Part shown: positions 31,701 through 42,167 of the stretch, in pieces | Position numbering within the stretch: position 1 is the first letter of the stretch | Layout: each line of letters starts with the position of its first letter | NCBI GenBank assembly: GCA_949318235.1 | Contig: OX439133.1 | Span: 14,795,563 to 14,859,562, forward strand | Reading direction: 5' to 3' | Source of the DNA: Ecdyonurus torrentis | Taxonomy: Eukaryota > Arthropoda > Insecta > Ephemeroptera > Heptageniidae | Length of the DNA stretch: 64,000 nucleotides | Program-made: the position numbers and the translations under genes | The notes under the pieces: model-generated | Told to the model about the DNA's origin: nothing | Database searches by the model: none | Seen by the model: only the letters and a program-made list of their open reading frames with translations

Positions 31701-34700
31701 GCAGGGGTTCGGACCCGTCACAAAAATTATCGGGTCCGCGGACCCGGGTCCGGGTCCTGAAAAAAAATTGTCGGGTCCGCGGAGCCGGGTCCGGACCCTT
31801 TAAATTTTTTTTCGGGTCCGCGGAGCCGGCTCCGGACCCGTCAATTTTTTTTTCGGGTCCGGGACCCGGCTCCGGACCCGATCAAAATCTTCATATGGGT
31901 CCGGGTCCGGGTCCGGGTCCGGGTCCGAGGTTATTATATAAATTTGTAAAATTAACTTTAAAATTAATTTGAGATTGTGGATCTAAAAAAGAATGCACAA
32001 TTTTTTTTAGATAGAATAGAACAAATAAATATTTTTTCGGTATAATATGCTTTATTGATTTTTTGTTTCCACTTAAAGCCCTTGTCTACTTACTTTTTTA
32101 TCATTTAGAATACTAGACTGATAATTACCATACCTTATTGTCCATGAATTAGACACCATCACGTTGATTTTGTATTTATTTTCATTTATTTTACTTTTTG
32201 CGGTTATATCACGTATCTGACGTCACAATGTGCCGATGGGGCCGTGATAGGGGTAAAGAACTTGAGGGAGGGGCTTAAATTTATCACGTGACCAGAGCGG
32301 TGACTGTGATTGGCGGCGGTACAGTGTGACGTCAGATACGTGATAGAACCGCAAAAAGTAAAATAAACGAAAATAAATACAAAATCAACGTGATGGTGTC
32401 TAATTCATGGATAACAAGGTATGGTAATAATCAGTCTATAGTATTCTAAATGATAAAAAAGTAAGTTGAGGCTTTAACAAAGTGTTATTCATTTCTGCTT
32501 AAAAACAGCTTGTCAGTCATATTCTATATTCACACAAATATATAATAGCTAATATCACAAGCTTTTAGTCAGACATAATATTTAAAACAATAGCAATAAA
32601 AATATATTAATAATCAAAATTACAATTTTGATTTACAACACGAGTCATTTTTTCATTTAATGTGTTTGTTCTGATCAACATTATGTCATTTATTTTTTCA
32701 TTAGTCATTTTTTTTCAAAGTCGGGTCCGGGTTTTCGGACCCTTTTTTTTAAAAGTTCGGGTCCACGGAGCCGGGTCCGGACCCGCCAGTTTTTTTTTCG
32801 GGTCCGCGGAGCCGGGTCCGGACCCGTCAATTTTTTTCTCGGGTCCGCGGAGCCGGGTCCGGACCCGTTAATTTTTTTTTCGGGTCCGCGGACCCGGGTC
32901 CGAAAGACCCGTCCAAAATATAGGGTTTTGGCCGGACCCGGGTCCGGGTCCGGGTCCGGGTCCGAACCCCTGCAATATAGAGAGCTCTTGCTGTGCCTTT
33001 ATTTCCTACTGATATAGGTGACAATGTGAGAAGAAAGTGACCCCCACCCCCACCCCTCTTACTTATCTAACCTTGAATATCCAGACACTGCGTTATTATC
33101 ACATTTTGGAAAAAACTGTTGCACCAAGGCTAAAACAATAATAATAATAGGATAATAAATAAGTATTCAAAGTGTACTTGTAGTTGCGTTACACCAGTGG
33201 CAACTTTTTCTTTTGCGAGTAAAGTTATTAAATTTAAAAGTGAGGAACAAGAGTGATGAACAATGAAAACTTCCTTATATATTCATCCACCACATAATTA
33301 TGTAATTTTTGTAGCTTACATAACTGTAGTTTTACATTATGTAAATTAGTTTTTTTTTTTTTTTTACGTATTATTTTGCAATTTGTTATTGTTGTTGAAA
33401 ATTTAATCATACTTATTAATTACCGTATAATAGAAAAGAAATATTTTCGTACTTTCACAACTCTTAAAGGCATAGAAAACATAAAATAACATGTTCTTTT
33501 TAATCATTAAATACAAAATGGGATCTACAAAACTGATGATAATTTTTACCCAAATGTAAATGTGGCCCCACAAGATAGCGTGAAAAAACTGTAAAATATG
33601 CTATTTGCGTGAATAATTCTGTTTATGACGTCAGAAACATGCAAAAATTAGAATGAAAATGTTGTGCGGGTTGCATAAATCGAAATTTTCTGATTACTGC
33701 TACAGAGCTACAGTTGGCTTTTGAGACCAATTAATGCTATTTATGTAAGTCCCATCAAGTGTTTTGTGATGTAAATGCTAATGCTTTCATGTTGTCTATG
33801 CCTTTAATATAATTAGAAGCAAGAAATTAAAATTTGCAATGGCACATGGAATTCATTTTCAATATCTTTTATTAAACTTATTCATAAACCCTGTTTGCTG
33901 TGCTTTGGAACACAAACAATAAATTGTGATCCTCTAATGCATAAATTATCTAAAAAAATAAAACAATACTGTGCATGTGCAACAGGATTATAAACAAACC
34001 TATTTTCTAAATCTACACAGGCTTAAATCATTTGAAAGTTTACTAAAAAATTATCATAATAAAAATGTTTTACTGTATAACATAATTTTCAAAGCAAAAA
34101 TTTATTACTGTACCATTATTGTGTAGTGTGGATTATTTTATTTTAATCATTAACAAACGCACATGGTGTACAACATATAACCTAAATTTACAAAATAAGA
34201 ATATTAAATTCAATACATAAACATTAATCTTGAGCATATGCTGTTAGACTAATGCTACGATTAGGGTGCGTACCGTATTCACTTACGAGCGCTGAGAGTG
34301 CTGACAAAATGTACCGTATCACCTCTGTCAGCGCTTCACAGCGTTTACCGAAGAGACCCGAACGGACAACAGCTGATGCTGATAACCTCTGCGTGCTGCT
34401 GAAAGTAAATAGGTGAGGCGCCTCACAGAGGTCTGGCGTACCGTATTTGCTAGCGCTAAGTATCCAAATTGCTCAGAATTCGTACCGTATTGCCACAGCA
34501 CTGCACAGCGCTCTCATTGAAATACGGTACGCACCCTTAGTACATATCAGCAAATGATATTGATCACATGGCTCGCCACACAATTTACATTTACATGAGG
34601 TACCACACTCGTGGTACACTTTAATGATGCAAATCTTATGATGAAAACCGTGCACTGGGAATCTAGTAAAAATGTGCCTATTTTTAAAGTTTGGATTTTT

Positions 34701-37700
34701 CCAATTAACATTAATAAAGGTCGGGGTATTGTAAAATGATAGGTTGATGTCCTCAGACTTATCAACTCTTCTTTTAATAAACGTTTCAAACAAATATCGC
34801 AAAAAAAGTGAAACATAGACTTGATTTTTTTCTAAATTTTCTGTAACATTTTGTTCCTCAGGTGTCACGTGAAAGAGGGGAACAGCTGGCTGTTGAGTAT
34901 GGAATCAAGTTCCTTGAAACATCAGCAAAAGCTTCTATCAACGTAGAAGAAGCTTTCTTCACTCTAGCACGAGATATCAAGGCGAAAATGGAAAAGAAAT
35001 TGGTAAGTTATACACAACTCTGTTAGAGAACTTTATAATGAAAAGGAGTTGAAGCTCTCATGGGGGTTAGGGGGGGGGGTATTCTGTAAATCTGTACCAA
35101 TTGCAATGTAAAATTTTGCTGTTCATAAGGCTTGTAAAAATTGACAGCATTTTTATTTGTATTGAGATTTTGATACCGTTACGTGGGGTAACTTTGGACA
35201 AATTTTCAAAAAATTATTTACTCCGTAACTAAAACTCATAGAAACATGAAACAAAAACTGAAAGATTATAATCGGCAAACCTAAACCTAAACCTAAACCT
35301 AAACCTAAAAAAAAATCAAGCTTTACTTAAGTTTTTATTTCATGTTTCTATTATTTCTAGTTAGAGAGTAAAAATAATAATTGAAAATTTAGCTTGACGA
35401 TATTTATTTTTAATGGGTAGTATAGTGACCTAGTATTTGTTCAGTCCCTGGGCCTATCTATCTGTTATGATAGATAGCCACTCATTTGATATTGTAAAAG
35501 GTATGGCATTACCTAAGACCTAAGTTTAATGGGTAACCGGAAGTTGGTCAGAGGTTCAATAAGTGGAATAGGGCTATAGCATTATAGGGTGTGTGCGCAT
35601 GATGTCATTCTAAGTGCTCTTCGATGCTCTTCTTGAGCAATGAATAACATTGCTCAGCATAAGAAAAACGTAGTTTTTGGCTATTTTCTGTGAAAAATTA
35701 GCTACTTTTTGGTCATTATTATTTTTCTTGCATACTTGAAGTAATTCAACCTTTTAACAGCATCAATGCTCTCAAAAAAATTGCGAAGTATTTTTAAACT
35801 GGCAAAATGTGCCATTTTCCTATACGGCCAATGTTATTTAACGCTCACTTATGGCGTCGACTTTAACATGAATGAAACCACCCTATAAGATATAAGATAT
35901 TATTATGTTCCATGCCTTTACATGGAACGTAATATGTCATATATCTTATGTCATGTCTATGATTTAATTACTCTAGAGTGTTCCTCAAATGCTGGGTCAC
36001 AATTTAAAATATTGCCCAATAATTAAGTGTTCCAAAGTTGTAATAAACAAGATAGAGGGGCTTATAGTAAAGGTGTTGAAAAATGTGTTATGAACCAAAG
36101 AAAGTAAATTATTCTACTTGTTTTTTAAAGTACAATTATAAGATAGAAAATTAATATGCATATATTTATATATTAAACATGTCTTAAAATGTAATAATAT
36201 GGATGATTTATTAATTATAAATATGGGCAGTAACTTTATATGAATTTATAAGTATAAATATTTGCCCCTTGTATCAGAATGATAAGAATTTAAAATTTCA
36301 TTTTTATAACATAGTTTGCATTATATATCAGCAATCAAATAGAAAAAATACATACTATTATTAGAAAATAATGAAAAACCAACAAGCAGTGCCTTATCAT
36401 GATGAAGTGTCTAGGTGAAGATCTTGATGGCACAGTTAACACAAATATTTACATTGATTATGGCATTTTGAGGACAAAGCCCCTCTTGTTCAGCTGTTAA
36501 GAGTGTAATTTAATAAGCAACAAGAGTTCAATGACCTGTGCTATCAAGATCTTCACCTAGCTACGGACTTCATTGTGGTTAGGACCTTGTTGGTTTTCTG
36601 TGATAATATACCCAAGTGGAAATAATTTTTATTTCCTAATTTAATCAAAATTATAATGGCAGTATACTAATAATGTTATTTTTCTTTAAGGGGTATTCAA
36701 TGATAGCTTTTTTAATAGTAATCATTGTGTAATTAAACCTATTGAAAACGCGATCTTAAAGTGAGAGCAAGTTTTAGTTGTGACGTAGGTTTGGAGTCGC
36801 TCTAACAGCTTTTGCTCTCAGCGCGTTAATAGTTAAAATTTTGAGACCACGTTTTTGGGAGGTTTAATAACACATTAATCACTATTTAAAAAGCGGTCGT
36901 CAACCTCCACTTTTTAGAGTACCCTTGTTATAAAAGCAATTGTTGATATATGATGCATTACAATATTATTATTGTTGATATGGTGCTAATATATTGTTGC
37001 TATGTTGTTGTTCTCTCTCTGTCTATCTCTTGCTGCTCTTCTCTAAATCTGCTACATTGCAACTACAGAAGGTAACTTTATGAGTGCTGTGTTGTGATAC
37101 GTAGGTAGTTAGTTGTGTGTGAGTTTGTAGAAACCACAGTGTGGGTCAAAATTACTGCGTTGTGAGTTATTTTATTTCATTTTTTTCTTCTTAGGTTTGT
37201 AGCTTATTACTTTTTGAACTTTTTTTTTTTCAAAATTCCGTACAAAATCTGTCCAATTTCTGTACACGTTAAAAAACATGTTCATGTCTACATTTTTGAT
37301 TGACCATAAAAAAAGATGAATACATTCATTAAATTTGCACAATAATAATTAAGAAAGCTAGTTAAATTGCCCCCCCCCCCCTCTTTTTTTATTATTTATT
37401 TTTATCTTAGAAAATTGATCCCATATCCCATTAGAGAATTTATGCGTTTCATTAATTCTTAAAAGAATATAACACATTGAACAAAAAACATGCCTAGTAT
37501 CCTAACATACCTAAATATCAACATTAATTTGACCGCAGTCATTGATTTCTAATTTATTTTCCATTTAAAAAAATGTCAGATGCATGTTTATGCCGTCACA
37601 ACTTACTAGTCCACTCGCGCGGAAACAGGCAAGCAGTGATGTCATAAACATGCATCTGACATTTTGTGAATGGAAAAGAAATTAGAAATCAATGACTCTG

Positions 37701-38292
37701 GCCAAATCAACGTTGACATTTAGATATGTTAGGATACTAGACATGTTTTTTTGTTCAAGGTGTTCTATGCCTTTAATTTAAGGTGGTCTGTAAGCTCAAA
37801 ACTATGTTCTATTTGTTGGTTTATTATCATTTTTAAGCATCATTCATTGTGTTGTTTTTTTCTTGTGAGATTATTAACAGTTATAGAAAAAAATTTCCTT
37901 TCAATTTTCACTATAGGAAATTCTCAACAGGTTTTAATTTGTTATATTTATATTTATAGTATAAATTTGAGGTATTTAACATTGGGCACTTATATGTAAG
38001 TTGGATATAAAATGATAGAGATAGTTATAAAAGTAAGGAGTTTCAAAAAAAGTCTAGACAGTTTTTATTATTATTTAATGTTCTGCAAATTACTGATTTG
38101 CATAAAGAAAATATTTTGACCAACACTGGTGATTGTAGTTTGAAGTTTTCATTGTTGTAGTGTATCTCATCCATGTTTGCTAGTCTTTTGTTATCTTGTT
38201 CTTTTTTTGACCATTTTCTTTTTAAACCAAGTATTTATTCCTTAATTTTGCTTTAATGCCTGTGACTATATCTGTTATCATTTATCATCTTT

Positions 38293-38336
<44 letters not shown>

Positions 38337-39434
38337 TGAAACATTTCTATTAAATAGGTATATATAGCACTCGTCTACACTAGAACATTTGATCCCAAGT
38401 CCCAATTAACTATACAAATCAGAATCTTCATGTTTTATAAATTTTGAACTGTTTTTCAATTACGTAATCATCATAATTAATTTTAAATATAATCTTTCTC
38501 CAACTTTTATTATTATTATTTAACATTATTGTATATTATATTACTAAATAAGTTAAATATAATTTGGAAGAATACTTTTAAAAAAGCACAGAAATATATC
38601 TTACCACAACAAATTCAGGTACCATAATATTTCCTTTCCTTTCAAGACTTCATTTCCTTTCTTTCAGTAATGTTTCTGCAGTGATAAGTGGATTGTATTT
38701 GTGTGTGCCTATTTATTATTTTTATATCTTTTATTTTTTTTCAAGCTATTTTATTATTAAAGGCGTAGAACACCTTGGACAAAAAAGTTGCGTAATATCC
38801 TAACAAACCTAAAAATCAACGTTGATTTGGCCGGATTCATTGATTTCTAATTTATTTTACATTCACAAAATGCCACTGGCGGTCACTGACATCACAGCTT
38901 GCTTTTTTTTATGCTCGTGGAAACCGGATGAGCTGTGACGTCAGTGAGCGCTAGTAGCATTTTGTGAATGGAAAATAAATTAGAAATCAATAACTTCAGC
39001 CAAATCAACTTGATTTTCAGGTTTGTTAGGATATTACGCAACTTTTTTGTCCAAGGTGTTCTACGCCTTTAAGTATTTTGTGTTCTTTATCATTTTCAAA
39101 TTTTATTATTATTATCATAATTATTTTTAAACTTAAATTGGTAGAACTATATGAAATCAGGGTAAAATGGTTAAAATGTTCAAACCCCCAATAAACCAAT
39201 ACAAGATTTATTTATACCTGCTTTCCATATGATTCTACTATAGATGTAGGATAGTATAAAGACTTAATTTTAGAATTGAATATTGGCATGTTTATTCAGA
39301 GTTAAAAGTAGTGTTATTTTATTAGCAGCATGTTGTGTTCTTCTTGAATTATTTATACCATTACCTTCACATGTAATTAGATATAACTTGCATTGTTATT
39401 ATTTTCACTGTCACAAAAATTAGTGATAAAAAAA

Positions 39435-39465
<31 letters not shown>

Positions 39466-40415
39466 CAGTAAAATAAATTAGTAAACTAATTTTGCAACAG
39501 TGAACTAATTTTTTATGCAAGTCACAAGTTCTTTTACATACTGTATTTCTGATTTAGGCCTATTAATAAACAAGATTTGATAAGGAAAAAGATAAAAAAA
39601 AAAGTTAGGAAAAATTGGCAAAGGAGCGGAATGCTAGCCGCCTTGTGAGAGAGAAAATATTTTTATATTCATATATTTTTTTTATCTAGCATGCAAGTTA
39701 TATACTTTATACATTTCATACCACAGTTAACTAAACAAAAAATTTAACTTCATTTATGGAACTTAATTTTGTTGTGGGTTAGAAATGATTTTTTCTCGCA
39801 AAAGGCATTCCTGTCGGGTAATCCTTTTCCTCAATATTTCCAATCTATCTTTTATCTTATCAAATCTTTTTTATTAGTCAATTATCACAACGTTGATGTT
39901 TTACTTCTATCATTAATATTATTTCTAATTTGATAATTAAAAGATTTGTTAGAAAAACAGCTAGATTAGGGAGAGAAAAAAAAATGGGAGACAGTAATGA
40001 GCACTGACAGGGACACCATGTTAGAGAAAATTTCTAACCTAGACCAAAAAGAAATTTATACGATAAGCATATAAAAGAAATTTATAAGCATATGGACATA
40101 CTCTTGTAAATTTCATTTTAGCGTGGGTTAGAACATTTCTCTACCACAGCATTCCTGTCAATGTAAGCTCGTTAACATCTCCAATTTCCCCCCTTTTTTC
40201 CTGATCAATGTGATTTTCTATCAAATCATTTAATTATCATTGACAATTTTTTCCCCTAAATATTTAGTGTATTTCTAATATTGATGTTAATTTTGTGTTG
40301 TTTTTTTATCTTCCAGGAGGCAAGTAACCCCCCACGTGGAGGTGGTCACCAATTAAAGGCATCCGAGCCTCAGAGAAAACCAGTAAGCTGGTTATCTCGT
40401 TGTTCAATCCTTTGA
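28587..40415 (+). CDS. RAB8: Rab8 small GTPase, complete, 5 coding exons
   Basis: Exons 28587-28710, 29351-29411, 30869-31073, 34862-35002 and 40317-40415 sum to 630 nt (209 aa; human RAB8A has 207). All junctions are GT/AG and phases match. The start is [20 protein letters not shown]. The P-loop GDSGVGKT is at residues 15-22, switch I has STIGIDF, switch II has WDTAGQERF at 62-70 (Q67 kept), ETSAK forms G5, and the prenylation box is the C-terminal CSIL. Rab8 cycles between GDP and GTP on post-Golgi and recycling membranes and drives exocytosis and ciliary traffic. The G4 motif reads NKCE instead of NKxD, which is unusual. The last exon is the variable tail and differs most from vertebrates. 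The gene diverges from Hakai and converges on the TBC1D1/4-like gene. Confidence 0.96.
28711..29350 (+). other. Rab8 intron 1
   Basis: 640 bp, GTAAG...TAG. AT-rich with a T-run at 28959-28976, no element recognised. Confidence 0.85.
29351..29411 (+). CDS. RAB8: Rab8 exon 2: interswitch
   Basis: Encodes [19 protein letters not shown] and two bases of W62. Acceptor AATAG, donor GTAAG. The exon is 61 nt, and the interswitch Trp codon is split across the intron. Confidence 0.96.
29443..29606. mobile_element. family A MITE, copy 6, in Rab8 intron 2
   Basis: TTGACTAGTAAAGGAACAAC ... GTTGTTCCTTTATTAGTCAA, 164 bp. The best-preserved copy: CACATCCGCTTCCGTTTC and GAAACGGAAGCGGATGTG flank the hinge CTACGCATGCGCAGTAAG. 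Confidence 0.9.
30290..30410. other. GC-richer imperfect palindrome in Rab8 intron 2
   Basis: CGGACTGGTACTCAAGGGGC is loosely answered by CTTACTGCCAGTCC, around GGTGGGGGGCCACGTCCGC. Origin unknown. Confidence 0.35.
30546..30695. mobile_element. family G MITE, copy 4
   Basis: GATAGGTTAGTAGAAACCAA and CGCCTTACCACGATGAAGTC at the left; CTCATCGTGGTG and GTTGGATTCTCCTATC at the right. Confidence 0.65.
30869..31073 (+). CDS. RAB8: Rab8 exon 3: switch II to G4
   Basis: Acceptor AAACAG. Encodes [20 protein letters not shown], then [17 protein letters not shown], and [11 protein letters not shown]. The donor GTAAG is at 31074. The fourth residue of NKxD is Glu (GAA, 31053-31055). Confidence 0.96.
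31211..31505. mobile_element. palindromic element in Rab8 intron 3
   Basis: TGGAAGTAAATTGCAGGCGG is loosely mirrored by GCCACCTGCATTAAAAATTG and CGCTTCCAA. It generates overlapping open frames on both strands (31277-31533) that look protein-like only because of GC content. Confidence 0.45.
31702..32972. mobile_element. 1,271-bp non-autonomous hAT-like element with GGGTCC arrays
   Basis: Termini CAGGGGTTCGGACCCG and CGGGTCCGAACCCCTG are perfect inverted repeats, flanked by a perfect 8-bp direct repeat CAATATAG (31694-31701, 32973-32980). Arrays of GGGTCCG/CGGACCC with GGAGCC variants fill both subterminal regions. hAT transposons make 8-bp target duplications and often begin CAG. No transposase frame. 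A family F element is inserted in the middle. Confidence 0.88.
32077..32473. mobile_element. family F MITE, copy 2, TTAA-flanked, nested in the hAT-like element
   Basis: TTAA 32073-32076 and 32474-32477. Arms AGCCCTTGTCTACTTACTTT and AAAAAGTAAGTTGAGGC. Inner arms CACGTATCTGACGTCACAAT and GTGTGACGTCAGATACGTGA. Confidence 0.88.
33468..33803. mobile_element. family E MITE, copy 2, TTAA-flanked
   Basis: TTAA 33464-33467 and 33804-33807. Ends AGGCATAGAAAACATAAAAT and CATGTTGTCTATGCC. Interior TTATGACGTCAGAAACATGC as in copies 1 and 3. Confidence 0.85.
34264..34536. mobile_element. 273-bp Harbinger-like MITE with TTA target duplication
   Basis: GGGTGCGTACCGTATT ... AATACGGTACGCACCC, flanked by TTA on both sides (34261-34263, 34537-34539). 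The terminal 10-mer GTACCGTATT recurs inside (around 34311, 34438 and 34482). TWA duplications are typical of PIF/Harbinger. No ORF. Confidence 0.8.
34548..34868 (-). pseudogene. possible non-LTR retrotransposon ORF2 C-terminal remnant (antisense in Rab8 intron 3)
   Basis: An open frame opposite Rab8 contains [20 protein letters not shown] and, after YHECGTS, a Cys/His cluster [16 protein letters not shown]. The spacing recalls the R-TR---GH block and CxxCG...xHxxxxC end of non-LTR retrotransposon ORF2 proteins. There is no reverse transcriptase core nearby. It runs into Rab8 exon 4 at its start, so that end is accidental. Weak call. Confidence 0.3.
34862..35002 (+). CDS. RAB8: Rab8 exon 4: G5 and helix alpha5
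   Basis: Acceptor CTCAG, then [40 protein letters not shown] and AKMEKKL, followed by donor GTAAG. Phase 0 on both sides. Confidence 0.96.
35278..35312 (+). repeat. telomere-like (CCTAAA)n interstitial tract
   Basis: Five CCTAAA units in a row (TTTAGG on the other strand) inside Rab8 intron 4, ending in an A-run. It is too short for a telomere relic of any size and may be a simple microsatellite. Confidence 0.85.
35583..35887. mobile_element. family N MITE, best copy
   Basis: TATAGGGTGTGTGCGCATGA ... AATGAAACCACCCTATA. Inside: TTGAGCAATGAATAACATTG and TATGGCGTCGACTT. About 305 bp, flanked by TA, non-coding. Confidence 0.65.
35887..35947. repeat. 61-nt hairpin with 6-nt loop
   Basis: AAGATATAAGATATTATTAT and GTTCCATG pair with CATGGAAC and GTAATATGTCATATATCTT across the loop CCTTTA. 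Directly adjoins the family N copy. Confidence 0.6.
36368..36603. mobile_element. family G MITE, copy 5
   Basis: ATGAAAAACCAACAAGCAGT and GGTGAAGATCTTGATGGCAC are mirrored by GTGCTATCAAGATCTTCACC and CTTGTTGGTTTTCTGTGAT, in Rab8 intron 4. Confidence 0.7.
37069..37071 (+). other. candidate 3-nt microexon in Rab8 intron 4
   Basis: A long pyrimidine tract (CTCTCTCTGTCTATCTCTTG and more) leads to CTACAG, then AAG, then GTAACT. Exon 4 ends and exon 5 begins in phase 0, so inclusion would add one Lys. The signal could equally be a recursive splice site or chance. Confidence 0.2.
37463..37772. mobile_element. family D MITE, copy 2, TTAA-flanked
   Basis: TTAA 37459-37462 and 37773-37776. TGCCTAGTATCCTAACATAC is mirrored by ATGTTAGGATACTAGACATG. 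Inner arms GCATGTTTATGCCGTCACAA and TGATGTCATAAACATGC. Confidence 0.85.
38761..39068. mobile_element. family D MITE, copy 3, TTAA-flanked, best preserved
   Basis: TTAA 38757-38760 and 39069-39072. AGGCGTAGAACACCTTGGAC is mirrored by GTCCAAGGTGTTCTACGCCT. 308 bp, nearly whole-length palindrome. Confidence 0.9.
40317..40415 (+). CDS. RAB8: Rab8 exon 5: hypervariable tail and CaaX box
   Basis: Acceptor TTCCAG, then 32 codons from [10 protein letters not shown] to SWLSRCSIL and TGA. CSIL is a geranylgeranylation-type CaaX box. The Gly/Pro-rich tail is the lineage-specific part of Rab proteins. Confidence 0.94.
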   Translation, partial: EASNPPRGGGHQLKASEPQRKPVSWLSRCSIL

Positions 40416-41457
40416 CAAGAAGCCTATGTGTCATCATGGTGTTCTCAGTTCTGTCATTATCACCCTGGATCATGTCCACCAGGGAGTATTGCTCCGTGAT
40501 CATTGTTGAATATCAGTCGTAATACACGAGAGAGAAATGTAGCTCTGTTTGACATTGTTGGTATCTTTCTAACTATAGTATCAATTTAGCTATCAAATAT
40601 TTATAAGTTTGGGTTAAAAAAAATTGTTAAACTAAAAGTGTGATTATTATTATTTTTTTAATTGCCTGTTCTTATTTGACACATTTTAGAGTTGAATTTG
40701 TAACTTTTATAAGATTCTGTTGCACAGGGTCTTGCCACATTTCCTTTTTTTTTTAATAACGATAAATAATATCTGCTGCGGTTAAAAAAAAATGACATGG
40801 TGGGATGCAAGGGATGTAATAGTGACCCAAGCAAGACATCATAGCTTTTAGGAACATTCTTGGACCATCAGATATGACATTGGACAAGACCCCCCTGTTT
40901 GGAGGCCCCGTGGGGCCTAAAAGGAGCATAACAAGAGTGTTACACCCAAGATGTATATATATAAGGTGGTGAAGTTTGTCTAGGTAGCATCAGGTATGAA
41001 ACCTAATTCAAGGTGAATCAAAACAAGAAGGGAAATTACAAGTGCCAAAAGAGGGGAAATTTGTTGTCCCTCCTTCTCTTCCAGGTACATAATGTATTGT
41101 ACCTGAGAGACCACGTGGCTCTTTTGATAATCACCTTGTATGACGTATGTCAAAATTTGAAGTTTTACAAAGGAAACCCGAGTTCTGACGACAGTAAAAA
41201 GGCATATTATACCACCAACATAATAATACATCTTGGTTACACCCTCTTTTGAGACCCCTAGATAGTGTTGTGCCCCTTTCATGGACAAGGCACTTTGAGT
41301 GCCAGTCTGACCCTGTTTAGATATAAAATAAATAAGAGAGATTGTGGGAGAAGCCTGAATGAACAGAAACTAAAAAAAACTTGAATATAGAAAGATTTTT
41401 CTATCCAGACTTAAAAATCTTGATATTTCTTACAGATCACTATTTGAAGTAAATAAA
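40416..41457 (+). other. probable Rab8 3'UTR
   Basis: Sequence downstream of the Rab8 stop with candidate poly(A) signals AATAAA at 41327-41332 and 41452-41457. At 40903-40918 lies a 16-bp perfect palindrome, AGGCCCC GT GGGGCCT. Short ORFs on both strands here overlap each other and look random. The real transcript end cannot be seen. Confidence 0.45.
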
Positions 41458-41738
41458 ACCTCATTTATAAGTTTTCTTAAAAACTTATTTTGTATTCGTT
41501 TTCAGTATTTTCAATATATTGCTCTATTTTTTTAAGCAGTCGCTTTTATATATAAAATAATGAAAACTATATACTATATAGGCCTAATTATTGTAATTAC
41601 TACAAATTTAAACATCAAAATTTTTAAAGAAACATATTTCATTATAATAATTTTTCTTTTTATTATTATTTTATTGCTACAGTTTGTCCAAAACTGGAAA
41701 TAAGATGGTTTTAATTGAATGTACTCAATTTCTTGTAT

Positions 41739-42167
41739 TTGAATAATAAATAAGCAAGTGTTTTGAGGCCAATTTCAAGCAATTTTGCTAACATCTGCTT
41801 CCTTTTCAACATAATACACATGTACAGTTTCAGACAAACAAAAGGTTATCATTTAAACATGTTACTTCTTTTGCGCACCTCAAATTTTAAGTGGAAATGG
41901 CATTGTTGTGTCATATTCACATGTTTCGTTGCGCGCTCAGGTGTAGCGTTATCTATCAGGTGAGCTGCTTTAGCCAGCAAGCCAAACACACCTCGTGCTG
42001 CTCAAGAATATTGTTTAATAATATAGTTTCTACATAAATTTTGAAGCGTGCAAAAAAGCAGCAAGTTTAAATGTTTACCTTTCATTTGTCTGTTACATAA
42101 AAATGGAAGCAGATGTGATCAAAATTGCTTAAAGTTGACCTCAAAACAGTTGTTCCTTTATTAGTCA
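41739..42167. mobile_element. family A MITE, copy 7, split by another element
   Basis: AAGCAAGTGTTTTGAGGCCA at the left, CCTCAAAACAGTTGTTCCTT and ATTAGTCA at the right. Interrupted at 41831-42092. Confidence 0.7.
41831..42092. mobile_element. 262-bp inverted-repeat element nested in family A (family U)
   Basis: CAGACAAACAAAAGGTTATC and ATTTAAAC are mirrored by GTTTAAATGTTTACC and TTTCATTTGTCTG. The arms extend about 45 bp. The flanking duplication is unclear. Confidence 0.7.

Noticed and set aside
31702..32972. GGGTCC arrays as a CRISPR or coding repeat
   Set aside because: No unique spacers, the context is eukaryotic, and the arrays lie inside a transposon with target duplication. Derived ORFs are repeat translations.
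34473..34547. C-terminal end of the retroelement-like ORF ([11 protein letters not shown]...)
   Set aside because: This part lies in the Harbinger-like MITE and reads into its inverted end, so it is not part of any original protein.
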